DNA of 64,000 nucleotides, from assembly GCF_039541915.1 (NCBI RefSeq), contig NZ_BAABHD010000012.1, forward strand, positions 62,001 through 126,000, read 5' to 3'. Made by a program: the position numbers and the translations under genes. The notes under the pieces were generated by a model. It did not search any database. It worked only from the letters and a program-made list of their open reading frames with translations, and had not been told where the DNA came from. This DNA comes from Nibrella saemangeumensis. Its GTDB lineage: Bacteria > Bacteroidota > Bacteroidia > Cytophagales > Spirosomataceae. Shown here piece by piece: positions 44,027 through 53,438 of this stretch. Each line of letters opens with the position of its first letter. Position 1 is the stretch's first letter.

Positions 44027-44566
44027 ATGGAAACGAGTGGAGTGCATTATGGTATATTCCAGGATTGGAAAGCAAACCGGGGAAACATAAAGGCGCAGTT
44101 GGTGCTGGCAATGTTTCGTTTGGCTACCCTGATCCGGAATAACAAAATACTGATAGTGTTCTTTTTCTGGTACCTGATTTTCTACCGGTTCTTTGTCGAA
44201 TGGGTTCTGGGAATCGAGTTGCCCTGGAGCCTTAGGGCCGGACGAGGTTTAAGGTTCCAGCATGGCCAGGCCTTGGTTGTACATGGCGACAGTATAATCG
44301 GCGAAAATTGCGGTCTCAAGCATTCCACAACGATTGGCAACCGGATGAACCCGGATGGCAGCATCAGCCGGGCGCCTAGACTCGGAAACAATGTCGATAT
44401 TGGCGCTCATGTATGTATAATTGGGGACATAGAAATTGGGGATAATGTTATTATTGGCGCTGGGTCAATCGTTGTTAAGAGTGTTCCGTCCAACAGTATC
44501 GTTGTCGGTAATCCGGCGAGAGTGATCCGGGAAAATGTTGTTTGTACGAATATTTCTACACAATAA
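44027..44566 (+). CDS. Hexapeptide-repeat acetyltransferase (serine acetyltransferase-like)
   Basis: A 179-residue protein. One hydrophobic segment lies at about 39-56. The left-handed beta-helix repeats begin at GRGLRFQHGQALVVHGDSII and continue through GENCGLKHSTTIGN, NVDIGAHVCIIGDIEIGDNV and IIGAGSIVVKSVPSNSIVVG, ending NPARVIRE, as in WcaF/CysE-type enzymes. The histidine of LKHST is the likely catalytic base. In this setting it probably O-acetylates a sugar of the exopolysaccharide rather than serine. Confidence 0.87.
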   Translation: METSGVHYGIFQDWKANRGNIKAQLVLAMFRLATLIRNNKILIVFFFWYLIFYRFFVEWVLGIELPWSLRAGRGLRFQHGQALVVHGDSIIGENCGLKHSTTIGNRMNPDGSISRAPRLGNNVDIGAHVCIIGDIEIGDNVIIGAGSIVVKSVPSNSIVVGNPARVIRENVVCTNISTQ

Positions 44567-44576
44567 GTTCAGGTAA

Positions 44577-45764
44577 ATGGTAGAGCCAGGTACGTATATA
44601 TTTTATACCCTGCTGATGGTGTTTATGATCCTGTTGTCAAAACCATCGGCGGAGCCTGTTCTCGACAATACTGGTCAACCTGTTGCCTTTCCAAATTATT
44701 GGGGTCCCAACCTGATTATCCTGATACTGCTGTATACCTTTCTGATCGGGTGCCGGTATTACGTAGGTATCGACTACAAGGCGTATCTGGAGTGGTACCT
44801 GGAACTGCGCAATACAGGCATATACCCCCGCGAAATAGAATTTGGTTACGAGTTTCTGAACGAAGTGCTTAATTATGTGAATGCCCACTTTGCATTTTTG
44901 TTCGTATTTATCGCCTTTTGCCAGATCTATTTCTGCTATAAGGCGCTGGAAAAGTTTCCATTTATCATTCCCTGGTTCATTTTTTTCTTTTTTACCTACC
45001 TGCTGATGTTCAGTAGCATGAACATTATGCGGCAATCGCTAGCTTGGTTCGTATTCTTTTACGCGCTCAATCTGGCCATGGAAAAGAAATACGGATGGGC
45101 GCTACTGTGCATTTTCTTCGGGTTCAGCTTTCACAAGAGTATCCTTATCGGCGTAATCTTTTACCCCGTGCTGCACATCGACTGGTTCAGGAGCCGAAAT
45201 TTGCAGATTACCCTGCTGCTGATTGTTACGGCGCTGGCGTCGGTCATTCTAAACCTCTTATTGGCCGCAGCAGGTCCTTTGGTTTCCGCTATCGGTTACG
45301 ACTATTACGTAGAAAACCTAGACGAGATGCAGGAGATCACCGAAGAAAACAAGGTAGGTGCCGGCACAGCGCGGGCGTTATACTTTATTCTCGACTTTGC
45401 CATTATCTGGTTCAGTCCCCAGATGAAGGAGAGCTTCAAAAAATACGATTTCTACAAATACTATAACCTGTACTTTCTGGGAGCGTTGCTGGATCGGCTG
45501 GTTTACGATAATTTTATTCTCGCCCGCACCAACGATTACCTGCTTAACTTCCGGGTGCTGATCCTGGCATTCCTGTTCTTTTTTCTCTTCAACAGCCGCT
45601 CCCAGAAGATGATCAAGAAGGTGATTGGCTATACCATATCGTTCATGATGATTGCCTTTTTCTACCGGGCTATTTACAATAAAGCTGCGGAAACTTCGCC
45701 GTTTCGGTCAATCTTCCTGGAGGACGTCCTTCAGACACAACCGATGAAACTAGATAATTATTAA
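44577..45764 (+). CDS. EpsG-family polysaccharide polymerase (Wzy-like)
   Basis: A 395-residue protein with about ten helices. The EpsG signature includes IGCRYYVGIDYKAYLEWY, EFGYEFLNEVLNYV, MNIMRQSLAWFVFFYALNLA and GFSFHKSILIG. EpsG proteins are thought to join repeat units on the periplasmic side. It starts 10 bases after the acetyltransferase stop. Start at 44577 is the only well-placed ATG before the first helix. Confidence 0.87.
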   Translation: MVEPGTYIFYTLLMVFMILLSKPSAEPVLDNTGQPVAFPNYWGPNLIILILLYTFLIGCRYYVGIDYKAYLEWYLELRNTGIYPREIEFGYEFLNEVLNYVNAHFAFLFVFIAFCQIYFCYKALEKFPFIIPWFIFFFFTYLLMFSSMNIMRQSLAWFVFFYALNLAMEKKYGWALLCIFFGFSFHKSILIGVIFYPVLHIDWFRSRNLQITLLLIVTALASVILNLLLAAAGPLVSAIGYDYYVENLDEMQEITEENKVGAGTARALYFILDFAIIWFSPQMKESFKKYDFYKYYNLYFLGALLDRLVYDNFILARTNDYLLNFRVLILAFLFFFLFNSRSQKMIKKVIGYTISFMMIAFFYRAIYNKAAETSPFRSIFLEDVLQTQPMKLDNY

Positions 45765-45892
45765 CAAAAGCATCCGGCTGCAATCAACTGAACCGGGTAG
45801 AACATTAAATGTAGATTTAAGTTTAGATCGTATATTCTTTAGGAAAGGAAACTCCTCACTTTTGCTAATACAACCTATTAAGATAGTTGTTA

Positions 45893-46774
45893 ATGATCAG
45901 CTACAGCTTAATTATCTGCACCTATAATCGTGCATCTTTTTTAAAAGAAACGATTGAGTCTATTCTGTCTCACTTCCGAAGCAAGACTAATTTTGAACTC
46001 CTCATTATAAATAATAACTCCACTGATAATACAGCCGATGTTGTAAAGCCTTTTTTGTCGGTGCCTGTGGTGCGGTATGTTGTCGAAACAAACCAGGGTC
46101 TGTCGCACGCCCGTAACCGGGGTATTAAAGAAGCCAGAAACGAAATTCTGGTCTTCCTCGACGACGACATCGATATTGAACCCAACTACCTGGATGTCTC
46201 CGATCAATTGTTTCGTGATCCGGCCAACCAGATTGTAGGCGGTAAAGTGCTGCCGTACAATTCAGGGATTCCTGAATGGCTTCCCGAACAGTACTATTAC
46301 ATCATCAGTATCTTCGACCGTGGTGACTCTCCCTTGCATACCGATAAACTGATGGGGGCTAATTACGCCATGCGGAAAGAAGCTGCGCTGAAAATTGGCT
46401 GGTACAATACAGAACTGGGCCGGAAAGGCAGTAACCTAATGGGGGGCGAAGAAGTCGACTACCTGGACCGGGCGCGGGCCATCGGGTATTCTGTTCTGTA
46501 CCACCCCGGCTTGGTCGTGTACCATAAAATAGGCAATAAGCTTAATAAGGATTACGTATTTGACTACGCGTTTAACCTGGGAAAATCCGAGCGGATCATT
46601 GATGGTCAGCGGAGTACGGTAAAAGTCCTGCTAAAATACGTCAAATACATTTTGATGATCCTTCTGTATTACGTATATGGGTCGTATGCGCCTAACCCGA
46701 AACAGCAGACGTATTTTACAATTAATTATCTCTACGGCTTAGGGTATCTTGGACAGAATAAATCTAAACAATGA
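45893..46774 (+). CDS. Glycosyltransferase family 2
   Basis: A 293-residue protein. The GT-A fold begins YSLIICTYNRASFLKETIES, with INNNSTDNTADVVKPF (nucleotide binding), NQGLSHARNRGI and the DxD-type metal motif FLDDDIDIEP. MGANYAMRKEAALKIGWYN and the GGEEVDYLDRARAIGY segment (catalytic ED-like) complete the domain; a short hydrophobic helix near residue 250 may attach it to the membrane. It adds one sugar to the repeat unit. The start at 45893 was preferred to a TTG two codons upstream. Confidence 0.9.
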   Translation: MISYSLIICTYNRASFLKETIESILSHFRSKTNFELLIINNNSTDNTADVVKPFLSVPVVRYVVETNQGLSHARNRGIKEARNEILVFLDDDIDIEPNYLDVSDQLFRDPANQIVGGKVLPYNSGIPEWLPEQYYYIISIFDRGDSPLHTDKLMGANYAMRKEAALKIGWYNTELGRKGSNLMGGEEVDYLDRARAIGYSVLYHPGLVVYHKIGNKLNKDYVFDYAFNLGKSERIIDGQRSTVKVLLKYVKYILMILLYYVYGSYAPNPKQQTYFTINYLYGLGYLGQNKSKQ

Positions 46775-46835
46775 AGCCATTCTGCGCTTGTACAATTCCT
46801 GATTTACACGCTTCCTGATCTATAACCTGAAATGT

Positions 46836-49574
46836 CTATCTGACAACAGGGTCAACCTGGTTGCTGGTGACGGTTAGTATTTTAAGTTGTTGCCTGATGG
46901 TGGCAATGGCATCTCTGGACGATTCAAACCGCCAGTCAATATACCGGGTAGTTTTGTTCGGTCGCCAGTCGGTTACCCAATTTGGATCATTCTCCGCATC
47001 AAAAAAGACTACCGATCGAATTTCCGGATAGTCCGGTAAATCGGTGAGCGCTTCATTAAACCAGGTATCGCGGTTACCACCGAAGGTAGTCGACCCGAAT
47101 TCTGTCAGCATGACTGGTTTGTGCCCGATTTGTGGGTCGTCATATTTTAAGATTTGAGACCGGTAAGGTTCGTACAGCGCCTGGAAAGAATGCCACTCCT
47201 TGTCGGTTGCTGCTTCCCCATAGTTCAGGCACGTAATGCCGATCCAATCTACATAGGCTGAGCCGGGGTAATAGTTTTGTACGGCAGTTTCCTTCCAGGG
47301 ATTCCAAACCCATTCGACGTTGTTGACACCTGCTTGCCGGAAAAAAGTCACGATATAACGCCAGGCGGCAATGAACTCTTCCGGGGTATTGCCACCCTTT
47401 GCCGACCACGGATACATCGGATTGTCGGTCTCATGCGCAAAGCGAATAAACACACGCGTAGGCTGGGCATCTATTAAGGCCGCATACCGGCGCAGGTAAC
47501 CATCGAATTTGCCTTCCGATATGGCCCGGAATACCTTCTGATTGCGGCCCAGTTCCGGATGGCTCTTAAACTCTGGAAACGTATTGGACCAGGGTTCCCA
47601 TGTAATCAACGGATGAGCACCTTCCTGGGTTATAGCGCGGATCTGCCTAACCGGAAGGCCCTGCAGGCTGTCCGCTGACCAGCTGTGGTAGAAAGAGATA
47701 AGTTCAAACGATATATTTAGCTGTTGTTCGAGATGGGAAATTCGTTGAAGCCCATCTGCCTGATCCGTTTGCGGTACGTATATGCCGGGCAGAAACGGTT
47801 GGGCTTTCCAGCGGGCGCTCAGGTTATCAGCCTGGCTGCTACGTTGCGGAAAAAGGCTATCGTCGGTGAACCCCAGATGAACAGCCATGCCAATCAGGGG
47901 AATCAGTAACACAAAACCGTATTGAGCCAGCAGACGGTACAACCGACGTTGTACATCCCAGAAACCAAAGCCCAGACCTTTCAGGAAATTCTTGAAATAA
48001 TATTTCCTGCCAGGCAACGAATACATAGACGATAAAAACTTCTCCTGTCCCAGCAAAACGTTAAAGCCCAGAACCACGGCATTGACTATGGCAAAGCCGG
48101 CCATAAATAAGGAGTAGGAGTAGAAGTCGGGTAACTCGCCCTGCTTAAGGGCTTCCTTCCAGATTCCTAACGATAGGCCGTATTGATACGATGCATACCA
48201 GATAGCGCCCAGGCTTATGACAACGCCAATGATATTGGGCAGACACAGCCAGAGATTGTTCTGCGGTTTATCATCTTTCGGAGTAGGAATATACGGTACC
48301 TTCACCCCGAAAATGGTATACACAAAACCCAGTGTATAAATCCACCACGTACCGACCCGCAACAGTCCACCCAGAATATGAAAACTTCGCTCTTGTTCTT
48401 CCAGCAGCCACCGCTGTACATATTGCCGGATGAGCATGGACATAATAAACACCGGTAAAAACCTGAGTATAAACTCTATCAGGTTAACTGTCCAGGGAAA
48501 TTCACCCGTTACCAGCGAAGCTGCTGGTATAAACAGATCAATTAAGCCGATGACGCCGAAGAGGTAATAGAGTGGAACTGTGAAATAATGAAGCTTCTGC
48601 CGCCAGGTAAACTGGCGAAACAGTCGGGGATATACGTGAAATAACAAATCAAATGTGCCCCGTGCCCATTTCACCTGCTGTTTGTAATAGGCCGCCAGCG
48701 TACCCGGCACCAATCCCTTCGTCAGCACTTCGGGTACATATACCGATTTCCAGCCTTTGGCATGCAGCAGCATGGCGGTATGCATATCTTCGGACAAACC
48801 GGGAGCGTGTCCCCCGATAGAGTCCAGCGCAGAGCGTCTAAAGGTGCAGTTGGCTCCAATTGCCTGAGCTGTTCCGTAGTGTCCCATGCTCATCATCATG
48901 GGACCATAGAACTGATACGTTTGCTCGGCAGCGCCGTAAGCAACCAGACTTTCGCCCTGGTTATAATACGCCTGAACACACTGCACATAGCCGATTTGCT
49001 CATCTTCGAAATAAGGCAGGACCCGGTCCAGAAATTGCGACACCGGTACGTGATCCGGGTCAAGAATGACGCAGATTTCGCCGGTTGCCTGCCGCAGAGC
49101 ATTATTAATGTTGCCTGCCTTGGCGTTAATCTTCTCGGTACGGCTTACATGGGTTACCCCTAACCGACGGCAGACCTCCTTTAGCGACGGGTCATCGCCT
49201 TCATCGCAGAGGTAAGCGGTGTGGGGGTAGGTAATCCCCCGAATAGCCTCTAGGGTGTTAATAATCATTTCATGAGGCTCGCCGGGATAAGCCGTGGTCA
49301 AAACATCAACTGTGTATTGTCGTTTTAAGGTTGGACGCTCAGGTACACTGATGCAGAAGTAGTGGTACCACTCGTGTACCATTCGGAAAACTTTAAACAC
49401 CAGCGAGAACGTGAGGAGCCAGTACAGGAGCGGTTGGCCCATGTGCCCAGGTAGGAAAAACCACCATACGAATTGCACCAGTGCCAGAAAACCAAGCACG
49501 ATCAGCGTTCGTATTATGAGGAGTTCTTTACGGGAAGGTTTAGCTACGGTTATTACTTCTGAAACAGAACTCAT
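46836..49574 (-). CDS. Fusion of processive GT2 synthase and GH26-like glycosidase
   Basis: A 912-residue membrane protein. Two helices (about 19-41 and 48-66) precede a cellulose-synthase-like GT2 domain: AYPGEP (95-100), DEGDD (124-128), DPDH (172-175), SED (261-263) and QQVKW (299-303), the D, DxD, ED and QxxxW motifs of processive synthases. Further helices run to about residue 568. Residues ~590-895 form a clan GH-A barrel close to GH26: HPLITWEPW, RFAHETDNPMYPW (acid/base E715) and VMLTEFGS (nucleophile E825), both carboxylates present. The basic segment before the last helix suggests the hydrolase is periplasmic. It may make and trim one glycan. Divergent from the lipoprotein glycosidase gene at 49651. 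Confidence 0.9.
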   Translation of the reverse strand: MSSVSEVITVAKPSRKELLIIRTLIVLGFLALVQFVWWFFLPGHMGQPLLYWLLTFSLVFKVFRMVHEWYHYFCISVPERPTLKRQYTVDVLTTAYPGEPHEMIINTLEAIRGITYPHTAYLCDEGDDPSLKEVCRRLGVTHVSRTEKINAKAGNINNALRQATGEICVILDPDHVPVSQFLDRVLPYFEDEQIGYVQCVQAYYNQGESLVAYGAAEQTYQFYGPMMMSMGHYGTAQAIGANCTFRRSALDSIGGHAPGLSEDMHTAMLLHAKGWKSVYVPEVLTKGLVPGTLAAYYKQQVKWARGTFDLLFHVYPRLFRQFTWRQKLHYFTVPLYYLFGVIGLIDLFIPAASLVTGEFPWTVNLIEFILRFLPVFIMSMLIRQYVQRWLLEEQERSFHILGGLLRVGTWWIYTLGFVYTIFGVKVPYIPTPKDDKPQNNLWLCLPNIIGVVISLGAIWYASYQYGLSLGIWKEALKQGELPDFYSYSLFMAGFAIVNAVVLGFNVLLGQEKFLSSMYSLPGRKYYFKNFLKGLGFGFWDVQRRLYRLLAQYGFVLLIPLIGMAVHLGFTDDSLFPQRSSQADNLSARWKAQPFLPGIYVPQTDQADGLQRISHLEQQLNISFELISFYHSWSADSLQGLPVRQIRAITQEGAHPLITWEPWSNTFPEFKSHPELGRNQKVFRAISEGKFDGYLRRYAALIDAQPTRVFIRFAHETDNPMYPWSAKGGNTPEEFIAAWRYIVTFFRQAGVNNVEWVWNPWKETAVQNYYPGSAYVDWIGITCLNYGEAATDKEWHSFQALYEPYRSQILKYDDPQIGHKPVMLTEFGSTTFGGNRDTWFNEALTDLPDYPEIRSVVFFDAENDPNWVTDWRPNKTTRYIDWRFESSRDAIATIRQQLKILTVTSNQVDPVVR

Positions 49575-49650
49575 ACCATTCTTTACAAATCTCCGGGTGG
49601 ATCACACAGTGAACAAGTTGTCACTAATTTGTAACTTTTATTGTACAAAG

Positions 49651-50997
49651 TTGTTTAAAGCCAAATCAATACTTTACCGATTATTTTTCCTGTTTCTTTT
49701 TGCCTTGGTGAGTTGCCAGGCCAAGGAGAAGGTTTATCATGGAAACGGGCGGACCTCCCGTACGGTAGCGGTGCAAAAGGAATCATCCGGGTACCGACTC
49801 TACAGGAACGGTCAGCCTTATTTTATTAAGGGGGCTGGCGGCTATACCCATTACGAACGGCTTAAGGAGATGGGAGGCAACTCGGTCCGGGTGTGGGATA
49901 CCAACGATGCGGATCGCGTTCTGAGCCAGGCCCAGGAACTGGGGCTTACCGTCATGCTGGGAATATGGCTTACCCGCGAGAAAGAGAACTTCGACTACTA
50001 CAACCAGGAAGCGGTCCGGGCGTTAAAAGAACGAATCAGGAGAGATGTGCTGAGCTACCGCAATCATCCGGCCCTGCTGATGTGGTGCATCGGCAATGAA
50101 ATGGACTTGGGTACGGCTAATGTAAGAGCCTGGCGGGTTATCGATGATATAGCGGCCATGGTTCATGAACTGGACCCGAACCACCCGACTACTACGGCTA
50201 TGAATATTATCCAGCCGGATAAAATTCGGCTGCTCAAAAACCAATGTCCAAACATAGATATACTTTCGGTTAACCGATACGGAGGCTTGTCTACCTTGGC
50301 AGAGGATATTCAGAAGGCCGGCTGGGAAGGGCCTTACATTATTACCGAATATGGCCCCCCAGGGTATTTTGAGAAATGGACAGTAACCGAGTGGGATGCC
50401 CCCATTGAGTTTACCAGTGCCGAGAAAGCCCAGTTTATCAGAAGCCGGTATAGGTCCGCCATTATAGGGCAATCATCCCATTGCCTGGGCGGCTATGCTT
50501 TTTACTGGGGCCAGAAACAGGAGTGTACCCCAACCTGGTTTAGCCTTTTTTTGGAAACCGGAGAGAAAACTGAGGTGGCTGATATGTTGCAGTACCTGTG
50601 GAGTGGCCGTTGGCCCGCCAACCGGGCTCCCCATCTCGTTTCCATGAGGTTGACTAACAAAGATAACGTTACCTCGAACCGGCTTTTTCCTGGTGAGACC
50701 TACTCGGCTACCGTGCTAGTTCAGGATTCGGAAGGGGATTCCTTACGGTACCACTGGGAAGTTCTGCCAAAATCGAACTGGGAGGAACTGGATGGCTCGG
50801 TAGATAGGGAGGTGAAGCCCACGCCAGTCGGTAATGTATTGCTCAGGAACAACTCGGCCACTATAGAATTGAAATTTCCGGTAGTGCCGGGACCCTATCG
50901 ACTGTTTGTGTATGTTTACGACGGCAAAGGAAGTGTAGCCACAGCGAATATTCCTTTCTATGCCGAGTCAGTTTCCCAAACTACAGGTGTTCAGTAA
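49651..50997 (+). CDS. Glycoside hydrolase lipoprotein, clan GH-A (GH2/GH5-like)
   Basis: A 448-residue protein starting at TTG 49651; no ATG lies in a sensible place before the signal peptide. The lipobox is FALVSC, cysteine 22. A TIM barrel (about 40-340) contains QPYFIKGAGGY, GNSVRVWDTNDA, WCIGNEMDLG (acid/base E150) and YIITEYGPPG (nucleophile E233). A C-terminal beta-sandwich of ~110 residues follows (ETYSATVLVQDSEGDSLRYH). The fold and the catalytic pair are clear; the sugar is unknown. Only 76 bases separate it from the GT2-GH26 fusion gene on the other strand, so they probably share a control region and a glycan. Confidence 0.83.
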   Translation: MFKAKSILYRLFFLFLFALVSCQAKEKVYHGNGRTSRTVAVQKESSGYRLYRNGQPYFIKGAGGYTHYERLKEMGGNSVRVWDTNDADRVLSQAQELGLTVMLGIWLTREKENFDYYNQEAVRALKERIRRDVLSYRNHPALLMWCIGNEMDLGTANVRAWRVIDDIAAMVHELDPNHPTTTAMNIIQPDKIRLLKNQCPNIDILSVNRYGGLSTLAEDIQKAGWEGPYIITEYGPPGYFEKWTVTEWDAPIEFTSAEKAQFIRSRYRSAIIGQSSHCLGGYAFYWGQKQECTPTWFSLFLETGEKTEVADMLQYLWSGRWPANRAPHLVSMRLTNKDNVTSNRLFPGETYSATVLVQDSEGDSLRYHWEVLPKSNWEELDGSVDREVKPTPVGNVLLRNNSATIELKFPVVPGPYRLFVYVYDGKGSVATANIPFYAESVSQTTGVQ

Positions 50998-51180
50998 GAC
51001 GTGCGGCCTAACAGGAGAGCAGATTGAGTAGGACAGAGCTATCGCAAAAAACTTTACGGTTTAATTCTGGTTAAAAGCTATGTTCATAAACTCCGTAACG
51101 CCACTTTATAAATCGAAAGTAACCAGATTTGCAGCTTACTTTGGTAAATACCTATAGGTTGAGCATTTAAGACGTCTACG

Positions 51181-52269
51181 ATGAAGGTTTTAATGATAGC
51201 CCGCAGTACGCTGTTCTCTTCGCCCGGTGGCGACACCACCCAGATCGAAATGACAGCCAAGTACCTGCGGGAACTGGGCGTACAGGTGGATATTAAGCTG
51301 AGTCATGAGACTTTGCGCTACGAAGATTACGACCTGCTGCATTTCTTCAATATTATCCGGCCCGACGATATTCTGCCCCATATTGAAAAAACGAAGATCC
51401 CGTTTGCCGTTTCGACCATCTTTGTCGATTACTACGAATACGAAAAGAACAATCGCCAGGGCTTGCTTAAAATTGTAAATACAATTTTTGAACGCAACCA
51501 GATAGAATACCTCAAAACGGTAGCCCGGTCGGTCAAAAATGGGGATAAGATAAAGTCGCATTACTTCCTGATCCACGGACAGAAACGTTCGGTGCAGTAC
51601 ATCGCGGAACGGTCATCGGTACTGTTGCCCAACTCGCATAGCGAGTACAACCGGTTCGTGGCTCTGTACGGAGTGAAACAGCGGTACCAGAAGGTCGTCA
51701 ATGCCATCGATCCGGCTTATTTCGGCCAATCCGTTGAGCCCAATATGACATACAAAAATCACGTGTTGTGCGTCGGCCGAATCGAGGGTCGTAAAAACCA
51801 GCTCAACCTGATTAAAGCTTTAGTTGACTCAGGTCTTCATTTGACCATCATTGGTAAACCTTCGCCTAACCATATCGGTTATTACGAACAATGCCAGGCG
51901 TTGGCACAAATCGCCGGTAACGTTCATTTTATTCAGCATATCGATCATAAGGAATTAGCGGCCATCTACAAAGCGGCAAAGGTGCACGTATTGCCCAGTT
52001 GGTTTGAAACTACGGGGTTAAGCTCCCTGGAGGCCGGAGCCATGGGGTGCAATGTGGTGGTCACCCGTAAAGGCGATACTGAAGAGTATTTTAAGAATAT
52101 GGCGTATTACTGTGATCCTGACGATGTAAACTCAATCCGGCAGGCTGTTCAAAAAGCGCATGCTGACCCGGTGCACCCGAAGTTGCAGGAGTACATCTTT
52201 TCAAACTATACATGGCGTGATGCCGCGGAGCAGACACTGCAGGCGTATCAACAAGTTGTGGGGAAATAG
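51181..52269 (+). CDS. Glycosyltransferase family 4
   Basis: A 362-residue GT-B enzyme. The C-terminal Rossmann domain has NHVLCVGRIEGRKNQLNLIK (UDP-sugar binding) and the E-x7-E motif within WFETTGLSSLEAGAMGCNVV, typical of GT4. The N-terminal part begins KVLMIARSTLFSSPGGDTTQ. It probably adds a sugar to the lipid-linked repeat unit in the cytoplasm. The next glycosyltransferase gene starts 3 bases after its stop. Confidence 0.9.
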   Translation: MKVLMIARSTLFSSPGGDTTQIEMTAKYLRELGVQVDIKLSHETLRYEDYDLLHFFNIIRPDDILPHIEKTKIPFAVSTIFVDYYEYEKNNRQGLLKIVNTIFERNQIEYLKTVARSVKNGDKIKSHYFLIHGQKRSVQYIAERSSVLLPNSHSEYNRFVALYGVKQRYQKVVNAIDPAYFGQSVEPNMTYKNHVLCVGRIEGRKNQLNLIKALVDSGLHLTIIGKPSPNHIGYYEQCQALAQIAGNVHFIQHIDHKELAAIYKAAKVHVLPSWFETTGLSSLEAGAMGCNVVVTRKGDTEEYFKNMAYYCDPDDVNSIRQAVQKAHADPVHPKLQEYIFSNYTWRDAAEQTLQAYQQVVGK

Positions 52270-52272
52270 CGT

Positions 52273-53409
52273 ATGCACATCGGAATTATCGGAACCAGAG
52301 GAATACCCAATAATTACGGAGGATTTGAGCAATGCGCTCAATATCTGGCGGAAGGACTGGTAAAACGGGGGTTTACCGTCTCCGTGTACAACTCACATAA
52401 CCACCCGTACCAGAAAAAAGAGTGGAATGGCGTAGAGATTATTCACGTCAACGATCCTGAGCATAAGTACGGAACTATAGGCCAGTTCATTTACGATTTT
52501 AACGCCATTCAGGATACGCAGAAACGTAAATTTGACATTATCCTGCAATTGGGCTATACCAGCAGTTCGGTTTGGGGCCGGTTTTTACCCCGCAAGAAAA
52601 GCATTGTTACCACCAACATGGACGGGCTGGAGTGGAAGCGCTCTAAATTCTCTAAACCCGTTCGCAAATACCTGGAATACGCAGAGGGGTTTGCCGTAAA
52701 GTACAGCGACTACCTTATATCAGACTCCTTAGGGATTCAGGAGTACCTGAAAGAAAAGTTCGGTAAAGATTCGGTGTATATAGCCTACGGGGCTCATTTA
52801 TTTACAACGCCTGATACGAGCCCTCTCCCTACATATAATGTAACGCCTTATGGGTATGACATGCTGGTGGCCCGGCTGGAACCGGAAAACAGCATCGAGA
52901 TGATCCTGGACGGTGTTGTAGCGGCCAAAGTTGATCGCCCGTTTCTGGTGGTAGGCAAACATGAAACTAAATATGGCGAGTTCCTGAAAGCCAAGTACCA
53001 AGGAGCGCCCACTATTCGGTTCGTGGGAGGAATTTATAACATTGATACCCTAAACAACATCCGGTATTACTCCAATGTGTATTTCCACGGTCATACGGTA
53101 GGAGGGACCAACCCGTCGCTGCTTGAAGCCATGGCGTCTGGAGCACTGCTTTGTGCTCATGAGAATGTTTTTAACAAATACATTCTGGAAAAAGACGCCT
53201 TATATTTTACAACCGTTTCGGGAGTAGTCGAAGCATTAAAAACAGTACGGAAAGAGCAGCCGGTTTACCAGCAAATGATTCAGGCCAATAATGATAAAAT
53301 TACCAGGCTGTATAACTGGGACATTATAATTGAGAAGTATGCCGACCACTTCCGAGATATTTACGCCCGGAAAACCGGTAAAGCTGTATCGCAAAATAAA
53401 GTCCGCTAA
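52273..53409 (+). CDS. DUF1972-type glycosyltransferase
   Basis: A 378-residue GT-B protein. IGIIGTRGIPNNYGGFEQCA is the signature of the DUF1972 N-terminal domain, found in rhamnosyl- and related transferases. VYFHGHTVGGTNPSLLEAMA in the C-terminal domain carries the E-x7-E-like donor site. A role in repeat-unit assembly follows from the cluster. It is nearly contiguous with the upstream GT4 gene and convergent with the GAF-protein gene. Confidence 0.9.
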   Translation: MHIGIIGTRGIPNNYGGFEQCAQYLAEGLVKRGFTVSVYNSHNHPYQKKEWNGVEIIHVNDPEHKYGTIGQFIYDFNAIQDTQKRKFDIILQLGYTSSSVWGRFLPRKKSIVTTNMDGLEWKRSKFSKPVRKYLEYAEGFAVKYSDYLISDSLGIQEYLKEKFGKDSVYIAYGAHLFTTPDTSPLPTYNVTPYGYDMLVARLEPENSIEMILDGVVAAKVDRPFLVVGKHETKYGEFLKAKYQGAPTIRFVGGIYNIDTLNNIRYYSNVYFHGHTVGGTNPSLLEAMASGALLCAHENVFNKYILEKDALYFTTVSGVVEALKTVRKEQPVYQQMIQANNDKITRLYNWDIIIEKYADHFRDIYARKTGKAVSQNKVR

Positions 53410-53438
53410 ACGGAAGAATTGATTGAAGTCAGTTGTTC

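Noticed and set aside
46836..49574. Frameshift or assembly join creating the GT2-GH26 fusion
   Set aside because: The frame is continuous through the last helix and a natural linker, with no out-of-frame start or stop signals at the junction. Read-level data would still be needed to exclude it fully.
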